Under the pieces are notes generated by a model. That model did no database searches. It was given only the letters and a program-made list of their open reading frames with translations, and was not told the origin of the DNA. From assembly GCA_902363125.1 (NCBI GenBank), contig CABIZD010000014.1, positions 1-52,159 on the forward strand: a DNA stretch of 52,159 bases. Reading direction: 5' to 3'. The position numbers and the translations under genes were made by a program. The stretch comes from Coriobacteriaceae bacterium. GTDB lineage: Bacteria > Actinomycetota > Coriobacteriia > Coriobacteriales > Coriobacteriaceae. Shown piece after piece: positions 32,478 to 40,929 of the stretch (within the stretch, counting starts at the first letter, position 1; the number at the start of each line of letters is the position of its first letter).

Positions 32478-32897
32478 TTACGCGAGCTCGGCTCCGAGGG
32501 CCTTGCAAGCGGTCTCGCCCTCGTCGTCGGGCGCGTCGTAGCAGATGGTGGAGTCCACGACGTTGACGCCGGCCTCGTCGGCGTCGGCCTTCCAGTTGTC
32601 CATCCACTCGCCCTCGGCCCACGAATAGGAGCCAAAGAGGACGACCCTCTTGTCGCCGAGAGTCTCCTTGACCTCGTCCCACATCGGCTGGAACTCATCG
32701 TACTCGAGTTCCTCGGAGCCCATGGCGGGGCAGCCGAAGGCGATGGCGTCATAGCCTTCGGCCTTGTCTGCGGAGAAGTCGGCGCAGGAGATGACCTCTG
32801 CCTCGGCACCCGCGGACGTGGCGCCTTCGGCGACGAGATTTGCCATGGCCTCGGTATTGCCCGTGCCGCTCCAATAGACGACGGCGATCTTGCTCAT
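32478..32897 (-). CDS. flavodoxin
   Basis: 139 residues. FMN-binding electron carrier: phosphate-binding loop W-S-G-T-G-N-T-E at the N-terminus, then G-C-P-A-M-G-S-E-E and S-Y-S-W-A-E-G-E-W. AAAGGA precedes the ATG. It is co-directional with the DUF3793 gene upstream (46-base gap). Flavodoxins replace ferredoxin when iron is short, so iron-dependent control is a fair guess. Confidence 0.94.
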   Translation of the reverse strand: MSKIAVVYWSGTGNTEAMANLVAEGATSAGAEAEVISCADFSADKAEGYDAIAFGCPAMGSEELEYDEFQPMWDEVKETLGDKRVVLFGSYSWAEGEWMDNWKADADEAGVNVVDSTICYDAPDDEGETACKALGAELA

Positions 32898-32943
32898 GTT
32901 GAGTCCTTTCAGTTGTGCGGCAGGTTGCCGCGGCTTCTATGTT

Positions 32944-33648
32944 CTATCGGGTTGCCTGGGCAAGTTGCGCCAAGCTGCTGCCCTGCTGATAGACAAAGGT
33001 GAGGTATTGAGTGCAAGCGCGGTAGGCGTCAAACATCGCAAGCGCTTGCTCGACATTCGTGTAGACCTTCCAAGCTCCAAAGACCTTGTAGTTCTCGCCG
33101 CGCTGGACGATAAACTCGCGCACATCGTCGTAGGGATATCCGAGGAAGTAGCCTATTTCGTGCGGAAACTCGCAGGTGCAGTCGTTGCTGCAGCTAGCTT
33201 GCTGGGGTAGTGCGCATCGAGTCTGGCTACAGGCGCATTCCGCGACGTTATTGCTCGCGAGCGTGATGCGTGATGCCAAATGCACAAGGCATGTCGAAAG
33301 GTCTCTCGTGTCGTAGCCTTCCGAGGCGAGCGCCGTTTGGGCGCGAGGGTCTGCGAAATAGGTGGTGAGGCTTTTGGCTCGGTACATATACACGAGCGCT
33401 CCGCAGGGCCGCCAGACCAAAACACTCAGGTGGATACCGAACGGGTCAAGCTCGCGATTGCACTGGGCGATAACGTTGAGCAGGCGTGCTCGGCGCTCTG
33501 CGATGGTTTCGGTTGCGACCGAGCCGTCCCCGTGGGCGTAGGTGCCTGGATAGGTAAAGAGCGATGCCGGCTTGATGCCCGCGAGCGTGGGAGAGCAGTT
33601 GCGCACGACTGCCGCCTGAAACGTTGGGATGTCTATGGTTCGAGTCAC
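32944..33648 (-). CDS. DUF3793-family protein
   Basis: 234 residues with a GTG start, AAGGAG 5 bases upstream. The C-terminal block F-P-H-E-I-G-Y-F-L-G-Y-P-Y-D-D-V and G-A-W-K-V-Y matches DUF3793 proteins, found next to flavodoxin and iron or metal genes in Firmicutes and Coriobacteriia. A cysteine cluster lies in the middle (C-A-C, then C-S-N-D-C-T-C), which could bind metal or a cluster. Function unknown. First gene of a two-gene operon with flavodoxin, divergent from an HMA metal protein. Confidence 0.8.
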   Translation of the reverse strand: MTRTIDIPTFQAAVVRNCSPTLAGIKPASLFTYPGTYAHGDGSVATETIAERRARLLNVIAQCNRELDPFGIHLSVLVWRPCGALVYMYRAKSLTTYFADPRAQTALASEGYDTRDLSTCLVHLASRITLASNNVAECACSQTRCALPQQASCSNDCTCEFPHEIGYFLGYPYDDVREFIVQRGENYKVFGAWKVYTNVEQALAMFDAYRACTQYLTFVYQQGSSLAQLAQATR

Positions 33649-33670
33649 GGCGCTCCTTACGGATCTAACT

Positions 33671-33713
33671 GTTAGCCTAGGAAAACTTATACACGAAAGT
33701 AAGCCTTGGTCAA
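33671..33713 (-). promoter_or_regulatory. promoter of DUF3793-flavodoxin operon with repeated AGCCTWGG sites
   Basis: On the minus strand: -35 TTGACC (33713-33708), 16-base spacer, -10 TATAAG (33691-33686). GTTAGCCTAGG (33671-33681) at about the start point and GTAAGCCTTGG (33699-33709) overlapping the -35 are similar direct repeats 28 bases apart. The TTAGCCTA core resembles half of a DtxR/IdeR box, so metal-dependent repression is plausible but unproven. Confidence 0.5.
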
Positions 33714-33775
33714 CAAAAAAGTTTGAAGAGGGAAACTAATTGACCGAACGGACATGATTTTGGGTTAAGATGGGG

Positions 33776-33792
33776 ACACCCCATGGGGGTAT
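33776..33792. promoter_or_regulatory. CsoR-like operator upstream of HMA gene
   Basis: ACACCCCATGGGGGTAT resembles copper-repressor CsoR operators (TACCCC-x-GGGGTA type). It lies 5 bases downstream of a possible -10 TAAGAT (33766-33771) and 30 bases before the HMA-protein ATG, the position expected for a repressor site. Confidence 0.6.
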
Positions 33793-33821
33793 CTAGATAG
33801 TGCTACTTGAAAGGGGAACGC

Positions 33822-34205
33822 ATGAGCGACTTGCTCAACCCTGCGAATCTCATCGTGCTGGCCGTCATTGCCGTCGGCATGTTTTTTGGACTGCGTCGCA
33901 TTGCCGCTTCGACACACGGGAAGAGTTGCTGCAGCGATGGTGCGAGCGGCAAGAAGGCCAAAAAGGTTGTTGTGGTGGATACCGATGCATCGCACTATCC
34001 CTATAGCGATGAGCTGCTCATCGGCGGCATGAGCTGTGACGGCTGCGCTCAGAACGTGGCCAATGCCCTCAATGCGCTGGACGGCGTGTGGGCAACGGTG
34101 ACGTATGCGGATCACACGGCACGTGTGCGCTCTAAACAGCCGGTTGATCGTGGTGTTCTCGAGACGGCCGTGAAAGACGCGGGCTACTACGTCATGACGC
34201 TGTAA
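33822..34205 (+). CDS. membrane-anchored HMA-domain metal-binding protein
   Basis: 127 residues. N-terminal transmembrane helix (about residues 9-27), a short Cys/Lys-rich linker (K-S-C-C-S-D-G), then a heavy-metal-associated domain with G-M-S-C-D-G-C-A-Q-N-V (MxCxxC). The front resembles FeoB-associated Cys-rich membrane proteins, the back resembles copper chaperones of the CopZ type, so it reads as a fusion of the two. A CsoR-like operator upstream suggests copper-responsive expression. AAAGGGG precedes the ATG. Confidence 0.82.
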   Translation: MSDLLNPANLIVLAVIAVGMFFGLRRIAASTHGKSCCSDGASGKKAKKVVVVDTDASHYPYSDELLIGGMSCDGCAQNVANALNALDGVWATVTYADHTARVRSKQPVDRGVLETAVKDAGYYVMTL

Positions 34206-34231
34206 GCGCCGCCCTGGATGCGCTTCCTTGG

Positions 34232-34669
34232 CTAGGCTCGTCCGCGCAGTTCGATGTCTTGGATGTCGTCGAAGTCGATGGCGATGTCTTTGAGCTTGAG
34301 GAGCTTGAAGGCGGGGAGCGCCTCGTCGAGGATGCCGGTGCGGGAGCGATGGCCGTACGTATCGTAATAGGTGACACGAACCAAGTCGCCACGTTTGAGA
34401 CCCTCGAGCTTTTTAGAAAGTACGAGGGCTTTTTCTTCCGTGAGCTCACGTTTTGGCTCGACGGTGATTTCCTGCTTGCGCACGAGTTCGTAGTATCCCG
34501 TGAGGGCGGCAAAGGGCATAAACTGTGCGGCGCGGTTGGCGCGCACGGCACCGTTGGCTGTGAGGTTGGGGTCGGCGGCGCGGCGTCTGCCCTCGGGGTC
34601 CGCCAGGCGCTCGAAGGCGGTCGGCGGGCGCACGGGCTGTTGTTTGGGTTTAGGCACGGTGTCCTCCAA
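34232..34669 (-). CDS. YolD-like protein
   Basis: 145 residues. YolD-like family, defined by the pattern R-A-A-Q-F-M-P-F-A-A-L-T-G-Y and the C-terminal I-D-F-D-D-I-Q-D-I. YolD proteins are usually encoded beside Y-family polymerases in Firmicutes and are thought to serve as UmuD-like partners. The start overlaps the end of the polymerase gene by 20 bases, so the two are co-translated. Confidence 0.85.
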   Translation of the reverse strand: MEDTVPKPKQQPVRPPTAFERLADPEGRRRAADPNLTANGAVRANRAAQFMPFAALTGYYELVRKQEITVEPKRELTEEKALVLSKKLEGLKRGDLVRVTYYDTYGHRSRTGILDEALPAFKLLKLKDIAIDFDDIQDIELRGRA

Positions 34670-36155
34670 CTTGGTCGTTGCGTTCGCGCGCGGTGGCGCC
34701 GGCGGTAAAGCTTAATCCCTTGACGAGCGCGTTCTTGCCGTACTTGCCTTTCACGGCCAGGACGGCGCGTGCCAGGTCGCGCTCGCGCTCATCGGCCTCG
34801 ACATCGCTAAACAGATCGATAGTGGCAAATTCCTCGGGCACAAGATTGCCAAAGCCCAGGTTGATGCGCTTGACCGGTCGTTTAGGGTCGACGGTTTGCG
34901 CCCAGAGATCATCGAAATAGCCCATGATCTTCTTAAACGAATTGGTGCGCTCGGGTAGCTTTCGCGAGGCGTTGGAGTGCGCAAAGAGTGCGGCATAGCC
35001 ACCGCGCGGTTTGCCGCCATGCTCTCCCACAAAGATGCCATCGATTGCCTGCGCTTCGCGCACCAGGCGACGCCTTTCGTCATCGCGCTGGACGGGCTTG
35101 GGAGCACGGGGCGCGAGCCCGGGGCCGGCGGTTGCGGTGGGTTCGATGCTCAACGTGCTCGAGCGCAGGTGCCCACATCCGTCCACATATTGCGCTGTGC
35201 CGCTGGCGTCGAGGCGGCGTATGTCGGCACGCTCGCTCGCATAACCCACAAAGAGCGAGATGCTGTCGCAGACCACGTGCTTATCGACTAAGTCCAACAC
35301 GGCGTTGTCGACCATCTCGCGTAAGACGGTGTAGGCTTGCTCGTAGGCATAGCCCTTCGAGAGCACCTGTCCTGTGGTGGTTGAGGTTGCCTGCGGGCGA
35401 TAGGCTTGGATATCGGCGATGGTCGTTGGCTCGCGCCCGAAGGCGTGGTCGATGAGATATTCGGCGTTGACGCCGAGCTCGTCGTAAAGCAGGTTTTCGT
35501 CGAGTGCCGCGACGCCCATCAGATCGTAGACGCCGTATTTCTCGAGACGGGCCGCCACGCCGGGGCCGATGCCCCAGATGTCGGTGATGGGGCGATGGGG
35601 CCAGATCTCCTTGCGAAAGGTCTCGTCGTCGAGTTTGCCGATGCGACTGGGTACGTGCTTGGCGGTGACGTCGAGCGCCACCTTGGCCTGGAATAGGTTG
35701 GGGCCGATGCCGACCGTCGCCGTGATGCCGGTGCGCGCCAAGACCTCGTCGCGCAGCGTGCAGGCGAGCCCTTCCGCATCTGTGTGATAGAGGTCCAGAT
35801 AGGGCGTCACGTCGATAAAGCACTCATCGATGGAGTAGACGTGCACGTCCTGGGGGCTGACGTATTCCAGATAGATACCGTAGATTTTCGCCGACACCTC
35901 CATGTAATGCTGCATGCGCGGTACGGCCGTGATGTAGTCGATGCCATCGGGAATCTCAAATAGGCGGCAGCGGTTGTGAATCCCTAAGTCCTTCATAGCC
36001 TGTGTGATGGCGAGGCAGATGGTCGTGCGCCCGCGCGATTCGTCGGCAACGACCAGGTTGGTGGTGAGCGGATCGAGCCCACGGTCGACGCACTCGACAC
36101 TGGCATAAAACGTCTTGAGGTCGATGCAGATATAGGTGTGCTGCTCGTGCGCCAT
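34650..36155 (-). CDS. Y-family DNA polymerase (UmuC/DinB-type lesion bypass)
   Basis: 501 residues. Translesion polymerase: I-C-I-D-L-K-T-F-Y-A-S-V-E with the first metal Asp, V-Y-S-I-D-E-C-F-I-D with the second acidic pair, T-V-G-I-G-P-N finger region and helix-hairpin-helix D-I-W-G-I-G-P-G-V. GAAAGGA 5 bases before ATG 36155. The LexA box at 36187-36200 places it in the SOS response. Confidence 0.93.
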   Translation of the reverse strand: MAHEQHTYICIDLKTFYASVECVDRGLDPLTTNLVVADESRGRTTICLAITQAMKDLGIHNRCRLFEIPDGIDYITAVPRMQHYMEVSAKIYGIYLEYVSPQDVHVYSIDECFIDVTPYLDLYHTDAEGLACTLRDEVLARTGITATVGIGPNLFQAKVALDVTAKHVPSRIGKLDDETFRKEIWPHRPITDIWGIGPGVAARLEKYGVYDLMGVAALDENLLYDELGVNAEYLIDHAFGREPTTIADIQAYRPQATSTTTGQVLSKGYAYEQAYTVLREMVDNAVLDLVDKHVVCDSISLFVGYASERADIRRLDASGTAQYVDGCGHLRSSTLSIEPTATAGPGLAPRAPKPVQRDDERRRLVREAQAIDGIFVGEHGGKPRGGYAALFAHSNASRKLPERTNSFKKIMGYFDDLWAQTVDPKRPVKRINLGFGNLVPEEFATIDLFSDVEADERERDLARAVLAVKGKYGKNALVKGLSFTAGATARERNDQVGGHRA

Positions 36156-36186
36156 CCGTGTCCTTTCATCAAACACATGTTCTTAT

Positions 36187-36200
36187 CGAATATCTGTTCG
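36187..36200. promoter_or_regulatory. LexA (SOS) box
   Basis: CGAATATCTGTTCG matches the Gram-positive/actinobacterial consensus CGAAC-N4-GTTCG at 12 of 14 positions and lies inside a longer dyad TTATCGAA-6-TTCGATAA (36183-36204), 32 bases upstream of the polymerase start. Confidence 0.85.
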
Positions 36201-36393
36201 ATAATACCCGCTCGTCCGGACATCGTCAAAACCTGTCAAAAAGGGACTGGTTTGTTTTGGTAGGTATGGTCGTGCGGTTGCATCGGGTATTTAACGCAGC
36301 CCTAAAGAGTGTGAAACAGCTCGGAAAACCTCGCTTCGTAGCATGAGCCTAGCGACTGGTGCCACCTACATGCACGGAAGGGTTGTGGAAACG

Positions 36394-36918
36394 ATGGTCA
36401 ATTATGGGTTTGGTATGCCGACACGCCTTGTTGCGGATGGAGACGTGGCTCGCTGGTGTGGACGACTGGTCGCTCACTACGGCGGCACCAAGGCGCTGGT
36501 GGTGCTAGGCGGTGACAAACATACGCGTGATGAGCTCGTCTCGGCGGCACTCAGCTCGCTTGATCGAGCTCTGCTCGAGCGCGTGCTTTTTCGCTGCGGC
36601 TCGGTTGAGGGCGACGGGGGAGACGAGCTGATCGACGAAGCCGTGGCCCTGGCGACCGACGAAGGCGTGGACTTTGTCCTGGCGATCGGCGATGCCGATA
36701 CTGCCGGCTTTGCGCGCGAACTCGCGCGTCGCATGGCGGCGCTCGATGCCGGCGAAGACGGTTTTGTCCCTTATGGATGTATTGTCTCGGAGGGCAAGGT
36801 GCCTGCCGTCACGGGAGCCGGCGAGGTTCCCGTTTTTGCCATTATCGCGCCCGAACTGCTGGAGGGCATCGGGTCTCCTTTGCGTGAGTTGCTCGGTAGC
36901 GTCTGCGCCGCGGCCTAA
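36394..36918 (+). CDS. truncated Fe-ADH-like nucleotide-binding protein
   Basis: 174 residues. Resembles the N-terminal domain of iron-containing alcohol dehydrogenases: start N-Y-G-F-G-M-P-T-R-L-V, then A-L-V-V-L-G-G, and E-G-V-D-F-V-L-A-I-G-D-A-D. The usual G-G-G-S NAD-binding loop has become G-D-A-D, and the whole iron-binding C-terminal domain is absent. The frame ends at a normal stop and has a plausible GGAAGGG ribosome site, so it may be a retained short protein rather than debris. Start could be 36343 instead. Confidence 0.6.
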   Translation: MVNYGFGMPTRLVADGDVARWCGRLVAHYGGTKALVVLGGDKHTRDELVSAALSSLDRALLERVLFRCGSVEGDGGDELIDEAVALATDEGVDFVLAIGDADTAGFARELARRMAALDAGEDGFVPYGCIVSEGKVPAVTGAGEVPVFAIIAPELLEGIGSPLRELLGSVCAAA

Positions 36919-36928
36919 TATTTGCCAT

Positions 36929-36992
36929 AAAAGGACGGGTTATTTTTGGTTGGTAAAGCGTTTGACCTGCAAAAATAAGCCTGTCCCTTTTT
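36929..36992. repeat. intergenic hairpin C
   Basis: Left AAAAGGAC...TTATTTTTGG pairs with right CAAAAATAAGCCTGTCC, with a one-base bulge and wobble pairs; a run of five T follows, so it may terminate the ADH-like gene. A left-half-like copy, AAAAAGGGACTGGTTTGTTT, occurs at 36238-36257 without its partner arm. Confidence 0.75.
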
Positions 36993-37117
36993 AATCGGTT
37001 GCCGTTTGGGGGCCGATTGGCAACGCTCGCTGATTGTAGTCTTGACCTGCGCTAGAATAGTGGCATCTGAATGTCCGGGCGCATGGAGGCGTGCGCCCGT
37101 ATGCTGAGGAGGACTCT

Positions 37118-38812
37118 ATGGCAACTGTTGCCGCACCTATCGATGCTACGTCGACTGCCGCTTGGAAGGCACTCGAGGCTCATCAGGAGAAGCTTGAGGC
37201 CGATGGTATCGACCTCAAGGCCTGGTTCGCCGCCGATGCCGAGCGCGTGAACAAGCTGAGCTTTGACGCCGGTGACCTGCACTTCGACCTATCCAAGAAC
37301 CTGGTGACCGACGAGACCGTCAAGCTGCTGTGCGATCTTGCCCGCGAGGTGAAACTCGAGGAGCGCCGCGACGCCATGTTCTCCGGCGAGCACATCAACA
37401 CCACCGAGGACCGCGCCGTCCTGCACACCGCGCTGCGCCGTCCGGCAAGCGAGAAAGGCCAGCTCATCGTCGACGGCCAGGACGTCGTTGCCGACGTGCA
37501 CGAGGTCCTCGATCGCATGTATGCCTTCGCCGAGCGCGTGCGCTCCGGTGAGTGGAAGGGCGTTACCGGCAAGAAGATCGAGCACCTGGTGTCCATCGGC
37601 ATCGGCGGCTCCGATCTGGGCCCGGTCATGGCCTACGAGGCTCTGCGTCCCTACGCCGACGCCGGTATCGACTGCCGCTACATCTCCAACATCGACCCCA
37701 ACGACCAGGCCGAGAAGCTCAAGGGCCTGGATCCCGAGACCACGCTCGTGATTATCGTCTCCAAGACTTTCACCACGCTCGAGACCCTCACTAACGCTCG
37801 CGAGGCCAAGACCTGGATGCTCGAGCAGCTCAAGGCTCAGGGCGCCATCGACGGCTCCGATGAGCAGAACGCCGAGGCCGTGGCCAAGCACTTCGTCGCT
37901 GTTTCCACCGCACTCGAGAAGGTCGAGGCCTTCGGCATCGACCCCGCTAACGCTTTTGGTTTCTGGAATTGGGTCGGCGGCCGCTACTCCGTCGACTCTG
38001 CCGTGGGCCTGTCGCTGATCGTCGTGCTCGGTCCCGAGCGCTTCCAGCAGTTCCTCGAGGGCTTCCACGCCATCGACGAGTACTTCTGCAACACGCCGCT
38101 CGAGAACAATGCCGTCGCGCTGATGGGCCTGCTCAACGTCTGGTACGTCAACTTCTTCGGTTCCAAGAGCCATGCCGTGCTTCCGTACTGCCAGTATCTG
38201 CACCGTTTCCCGGCCTACCTGCAGCAGCTCACCATGGAGTCCAACGGCAAGCATGTCCGCTGGGACGGCAGCGCTGTGACCTCCGATACCGGTGAGATCT
38301 TCTGGGGCGAGCCCGGCACCAACGGTCAGCACGCCTTCTACCAGCTGCTGCACCAGGGCACCGTGGTGGTCCCGGCCGACTTTATCGCTTTCGCCAATAC
38401 CGCCAACCCTGCGACCGACAGCGGTCAGGACGTGCACGAGCTGTTCCTGGGCAACTTCCTGGCCCAGACCAAGGCGCTTGCCTTTGGTAAGACGGCCGAT
38501 GAGGTGCGCGCCGAGGGTACGCCCGAGCAGATCGTCCCGGCCCGCTGCTTTGAGGGCAACCGTCCGACGACCTCGATCTTCGGCGACACGCTGACCCCGT
38601 TTGCGCTCGGCGAGCTCATCGCCCTGTACGAGCACATCGTATTTGTCGAGGGCACGGTCTGGGGCATCGACTCCTACGACCAGTGGGGCGTCGAGCTGGG
38701 CAAGCAGCTTGCCAAGCAGATTACCCCTGCCTTCCACGACGACGCCGCCAAGGCCGAGCAGGACGCTTCGACTCAAGCGCTTATCGAGTTCTATCGCGCG
38801 CATCGCAAGTAG
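37118..38812 (+). CDS. pgi: glucose-6-phosphate isomerase
   Basis: 564 residues. Interconverts glucose-6-P and fructose-6-P. Motifs [17 protein letters not shown] and [11 protein letters not shown], and H-Q-G-T near the active-site His. GAGGAGG 5 bases before ATG 37118. The last ten codons and terminator are repeated, with synonymous changes, at 42285-42377, marking this gene end as an integration site. Confidence 0.97.
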   Translation: MATVAAPIDATSTAAWKALEAHQEKLEADGIDLKAWFAADAERVNKLSFDAGDLHFDLSKNLVTDETVKLLCDLAREVKLEERRDAMFSGEHINTTEDRAVLHTALRRPASEKGQLIVDGQDVVADVHEVLDRMYAFAERVRSGEWKGVTGKKIEHLVSIGIGGSDLGPVMAYEALRPYADAGIDCRYISNIDPNDQAEKLKGLDPETTLVIIVSKTFTTLETLTNAREAKTWMLEQLKAQGAIDGSDEQNAEAVAKHFVAVSTALEKVEAFGIDPANAFGFWNWVGGRYSVDSAVGLSLIVVLGPERFQQFLEGFHAIDEYFCNTPLENNAVALMGLLNVWYVNFFGSKSHAVLPYCQYLHRFPAYLQQLTMESNGKHVRWDGSAVTSDTGEIFWGEPGTNGQHAFYQLLHQGTVVVPADFIAFANTANPATDSGQDVHELFLGNFLAQTKALAFGKTADEVRAEGTPEQIVPARCFEGNRPTTSIFGDTLTPFALGELIALYEHIVFVEGTVWGIDSYDQWGVELGKQLAKQITPAFHDDAAKAEQDASTQALIEFYRAHRK

Positions 38813-38840
38813 TTTTTACGGCCGAGTTGGCTTATGGCTG

Positions 38841-38876
38841 AAAGGGGCCCGTATCCGTTGGGATGCGGGCCCCTTT
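38841..38876 (+). terminator. terminator after pgi (left repeat)
   Basis: AAAGGGGCCCG paired with CGGGCCCCTTT, loop of 14 bases, followed by GCTTTG. The right-hand copy is at 42343-42377. Confidence 0.85.
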
Positions 38877-38951
38877 GCTTTGCCGTGGTCCCGGGGCGCA
38901 CGGCCTTTGTGGAACATCGCCGGGGCGCCGCGCGCCGCGAGAACCCTGCGC

Positions 38952-40256
38952 CTAGATCTCGGCCTCCGCATGGCCTCGCTGCGCCTCGGGCAGCTCCCCG
39001 TAGAGTGGATGGTCTTCGAGCCTAAAGCGCTCGACCTGTTCGGGAGTGCGACCGCGCACAAAGAGCCACGAGCGATCGATCGGCGTCGCCATGAGCGTGC
39101 TGGGCAGCGCGTCGGCGCGGTCGGAAAACACCCGGGCACTCTCGGGATCCTGGAACGCCAGCACCAGATGCGTGTCGCAGTTGCCCATGATGGAGCGTGC
39201 GCGTGCCTCGCCATAGAGCGCATCGAGCTGGTTGGTCGACTGCAGCAGCAGCGTTGCCCAGATGTTGCGGCTTCGGATAATCGAGAGCACGTTGTCGATC
39301 TGGGGGATCTGCAGATTTGCGAAGTCATCGAGCATAAAGCGCACGGGCACGGGCAGGCTGCCGTCGGGCTGCCTATCGGCCTCACGAATGAGGCCCATAA
39401 ACGCCTGCGAAATAAAGAGGCCGGTCAGCGGATCGAGATTGCGGTCAATATCGCTCACGGTTACAAACAGGGCGCAGGGGGTGTGTCCCATGGAAGCGAA
39501 GTCCACCTGATGGCACTCACGATAGAGCTGTGCCGCACCGTCGAATCCCAGACACATGACCTTTTCGGCAAGGATGCCGACGATGCTCGCGTGCATGCGC
39601 TCGGCATTTTGCGTAATGGCGTAGCGCCGCCATAGCGAGAGGGCATAGCTTTGGGGGTCGGTCGTGATCAGGTCGTCAAACAATCGACCCGTGGCACCGT
39701 CCTGCAGGTGCTCGATCAGCTTGATGACCGAGCTGATCGTCTGCTCGTCGGCGGGCAGCTGTTCGGTGACGTAGGCGATAAGACACGACAGCAGGTTTGC
39801 CGCCGCATGATCCCAAAAAGGCTGGTTGTTGTCCTCGATGGGGCAGATGGCCTTTGCCACCGAGAGGATGTCCTGCTGGTTGGGCCTGCCGTCCGCCTTG
39901 CGGCGAATGTGCCTCAGGGGGTTGTAGCCGCAGCGCTCGATGCCGGGCGCAAGGGCCGGGACGGTGTTGAGGTCGGCGAAGTTGAGACATTGCACGCGGT
40001 AACCGTGGGCTGCCAGCACGGGTCCCACTTCGCGACAGAGCGTGCCTTTGGTGTCGAGCACGATGTAGCTTGCGTTCATTTGCAGCAGGTTGGGCTTGAG
40101 GACGTTTCGGGTCTTGCCGGCTCCCGAGGGGCCGATCACAAGTGCGTTGTTGTTGAGTCCCGTTTGGCGGGTGTCGCAGGAAAGCGTTCGATCCTTGGCG
40201 AGGATGGTGGACGATGCGGACTTAGATGCGGCGAGGCGGCTGGCGAGGTTAGACAT
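38952..40256 (-). CDS. VirD4/TraG-like type IV coupling ATPase
   Basis: 434 residues. Walker A G-P-S-G-A-G-K-T, V-L-D-T-K-G-T-L, and Walker B M-L-D-D-F-A-N-L followed by a T-N-Q motif region as in VirD4/TraG ATPases. The N-terminal membrane domain usual for coupling proteins is missing, so this is a soluble form. ATG 40256 overlaps the end of the ClpP-like gene by 8 bases, with AGAAGG 6 bases upstream. In conjugation these ATPases bring relaxosome DNA to the channel; no relaxase or channel genes are nearby. Confidence 0.85.
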   Translation of the reverse strand: MSNLASRLAASKSASSTILAKDRTLSCDTRQTGLNNNALVIGPSGAGKTRNVLKPNLLQMNASYIVLDTKGTLCREVGPVLAAHGYRVQCLNFADLNTVPALAPGIERCGYNPLRHIRRKADGRPNQQDILSVAKAICPIEDNNQPFWDHAAANLLSCLIAYVTEQLPADEQTISSVIKLIEHLQDGATGRLFDDLITTDPQSYALSLWRRYAITQNAERMHASIVGILAEKVMCLGFDGAAQLYRECHQVDFASMGHTPCALFVTVSDIDRNLDPLTGLFISQAFMGLIREADRQPDGSLPVPVRFMLDDFANLQIPQIDNVLSIIRSRNIWATLLLQSTNQLDALYGEARARSIMGNCDTHLVLAFQDPESARVFSDRADALPSTLMATPIDRSWLFVRGRTPEQVERFRLEDHPLYGELPEAQRGHAEAEI

Positions 40257-40866
40257 GGGCGACCTTCTTGGTGGTCGAGAGGATTTCGTGGGCAAAGCCG
40301 AGCTCGACGGCGCGCTCGGCCGAAAGGTAGGTGTCTTTTGCGGTGAGGGACTGGATGCGCTTGGGCGTGAGGCCGCTGCGGTCCGAGAGGATTTGCGTGA
40401 GGGTCTTGCGGGTCTGCATGAGACGCCGGCTGGTTTCCTGCAGCGCAAGTGCCGAGCCGCCTGCCCCCTGGGGGATCAGCGGGTCGTGAATCATGAGCTC
40501 TGCATGGGGCGCCATACGGCGATCGTCGCCGCCCATAAAGATCACGGCGCCCATGGACGCGGCGAATTCCAGGCAGACGGTGCGGATGGGGCACGATGCG
40601 AGGCGCATGGCGTCATAGATCGCAAGGCCCGATCGCACGCTTCCGCCGGCGCTGGCGACAAATATGGTGATGGGGCGGCTGGGGTCGGTGGCATCGAGCA
40701 GGCGGATTTGCTGGCATAGGTCGTGGGCCATCGGGGTTTCGATGTTTCCCATGACGGAGAGCTCGCGACGGGCGAGCATCTCATCGTAAATGCTGGTGAG
40801 CGTGATGCCTCGGGCGGATTCACGCATGGTGAGGGGGCTGATGATGGGGGAATGATTGGTGTCCAT
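40249..40866 (-). CDS. ClpP-like serine protease in mobile element
   Basis: 205 residues. ClpP/crotonase fold: nucleophile region F-A-A-S-M-G-A-V-I (Ser), base region L-M-I-H-D-P-L (His) and Asp in A-K-D-T-Y-L-S-A-E-R-A-V-E. The N-terminus differs from housekeeping ClpP. No Clp ATPase accompanies it. AAAGGAG 6 bases before the ATG. Co-translated with the VirD4-like gene, which suggests the protease acts in the transfer or upkeep of the element. Confidence 0.85.
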   Translation of the reverse strand: MDTNHSPIISPLTMRESARGITLTSIYDEMLARRELSVMGNIETPMAHDLCQQIRLLDATDPSRPITIFVASAGGSVRSGLAIYDAMRLASCPIRTVCLEFAASMGAVIFMGGDDRRMAPHAELMIHDPLIPQGAGGSALALQETSRRLMQTRKTLTQILSDRSGLTPKRIQSLTAKDTYLSAERAVELGFAHEILSTTKKVAHV

Positions 40867-40929
40867 GAGGACTCCTTTCTGTTGGTTGTGTTGTGGAATA
40901 GGATTGTTGCCCGCGGAGGGGCTGGCGGG

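Noticed and set aside
38952..40448. longer VirD4-like start near 40448
   Set aside because: The added 64 residues are Ser/Pro/Arg-rich read-through of the ClpP-like gene in another frame; the ATG at 40256 has its own ribosome site.
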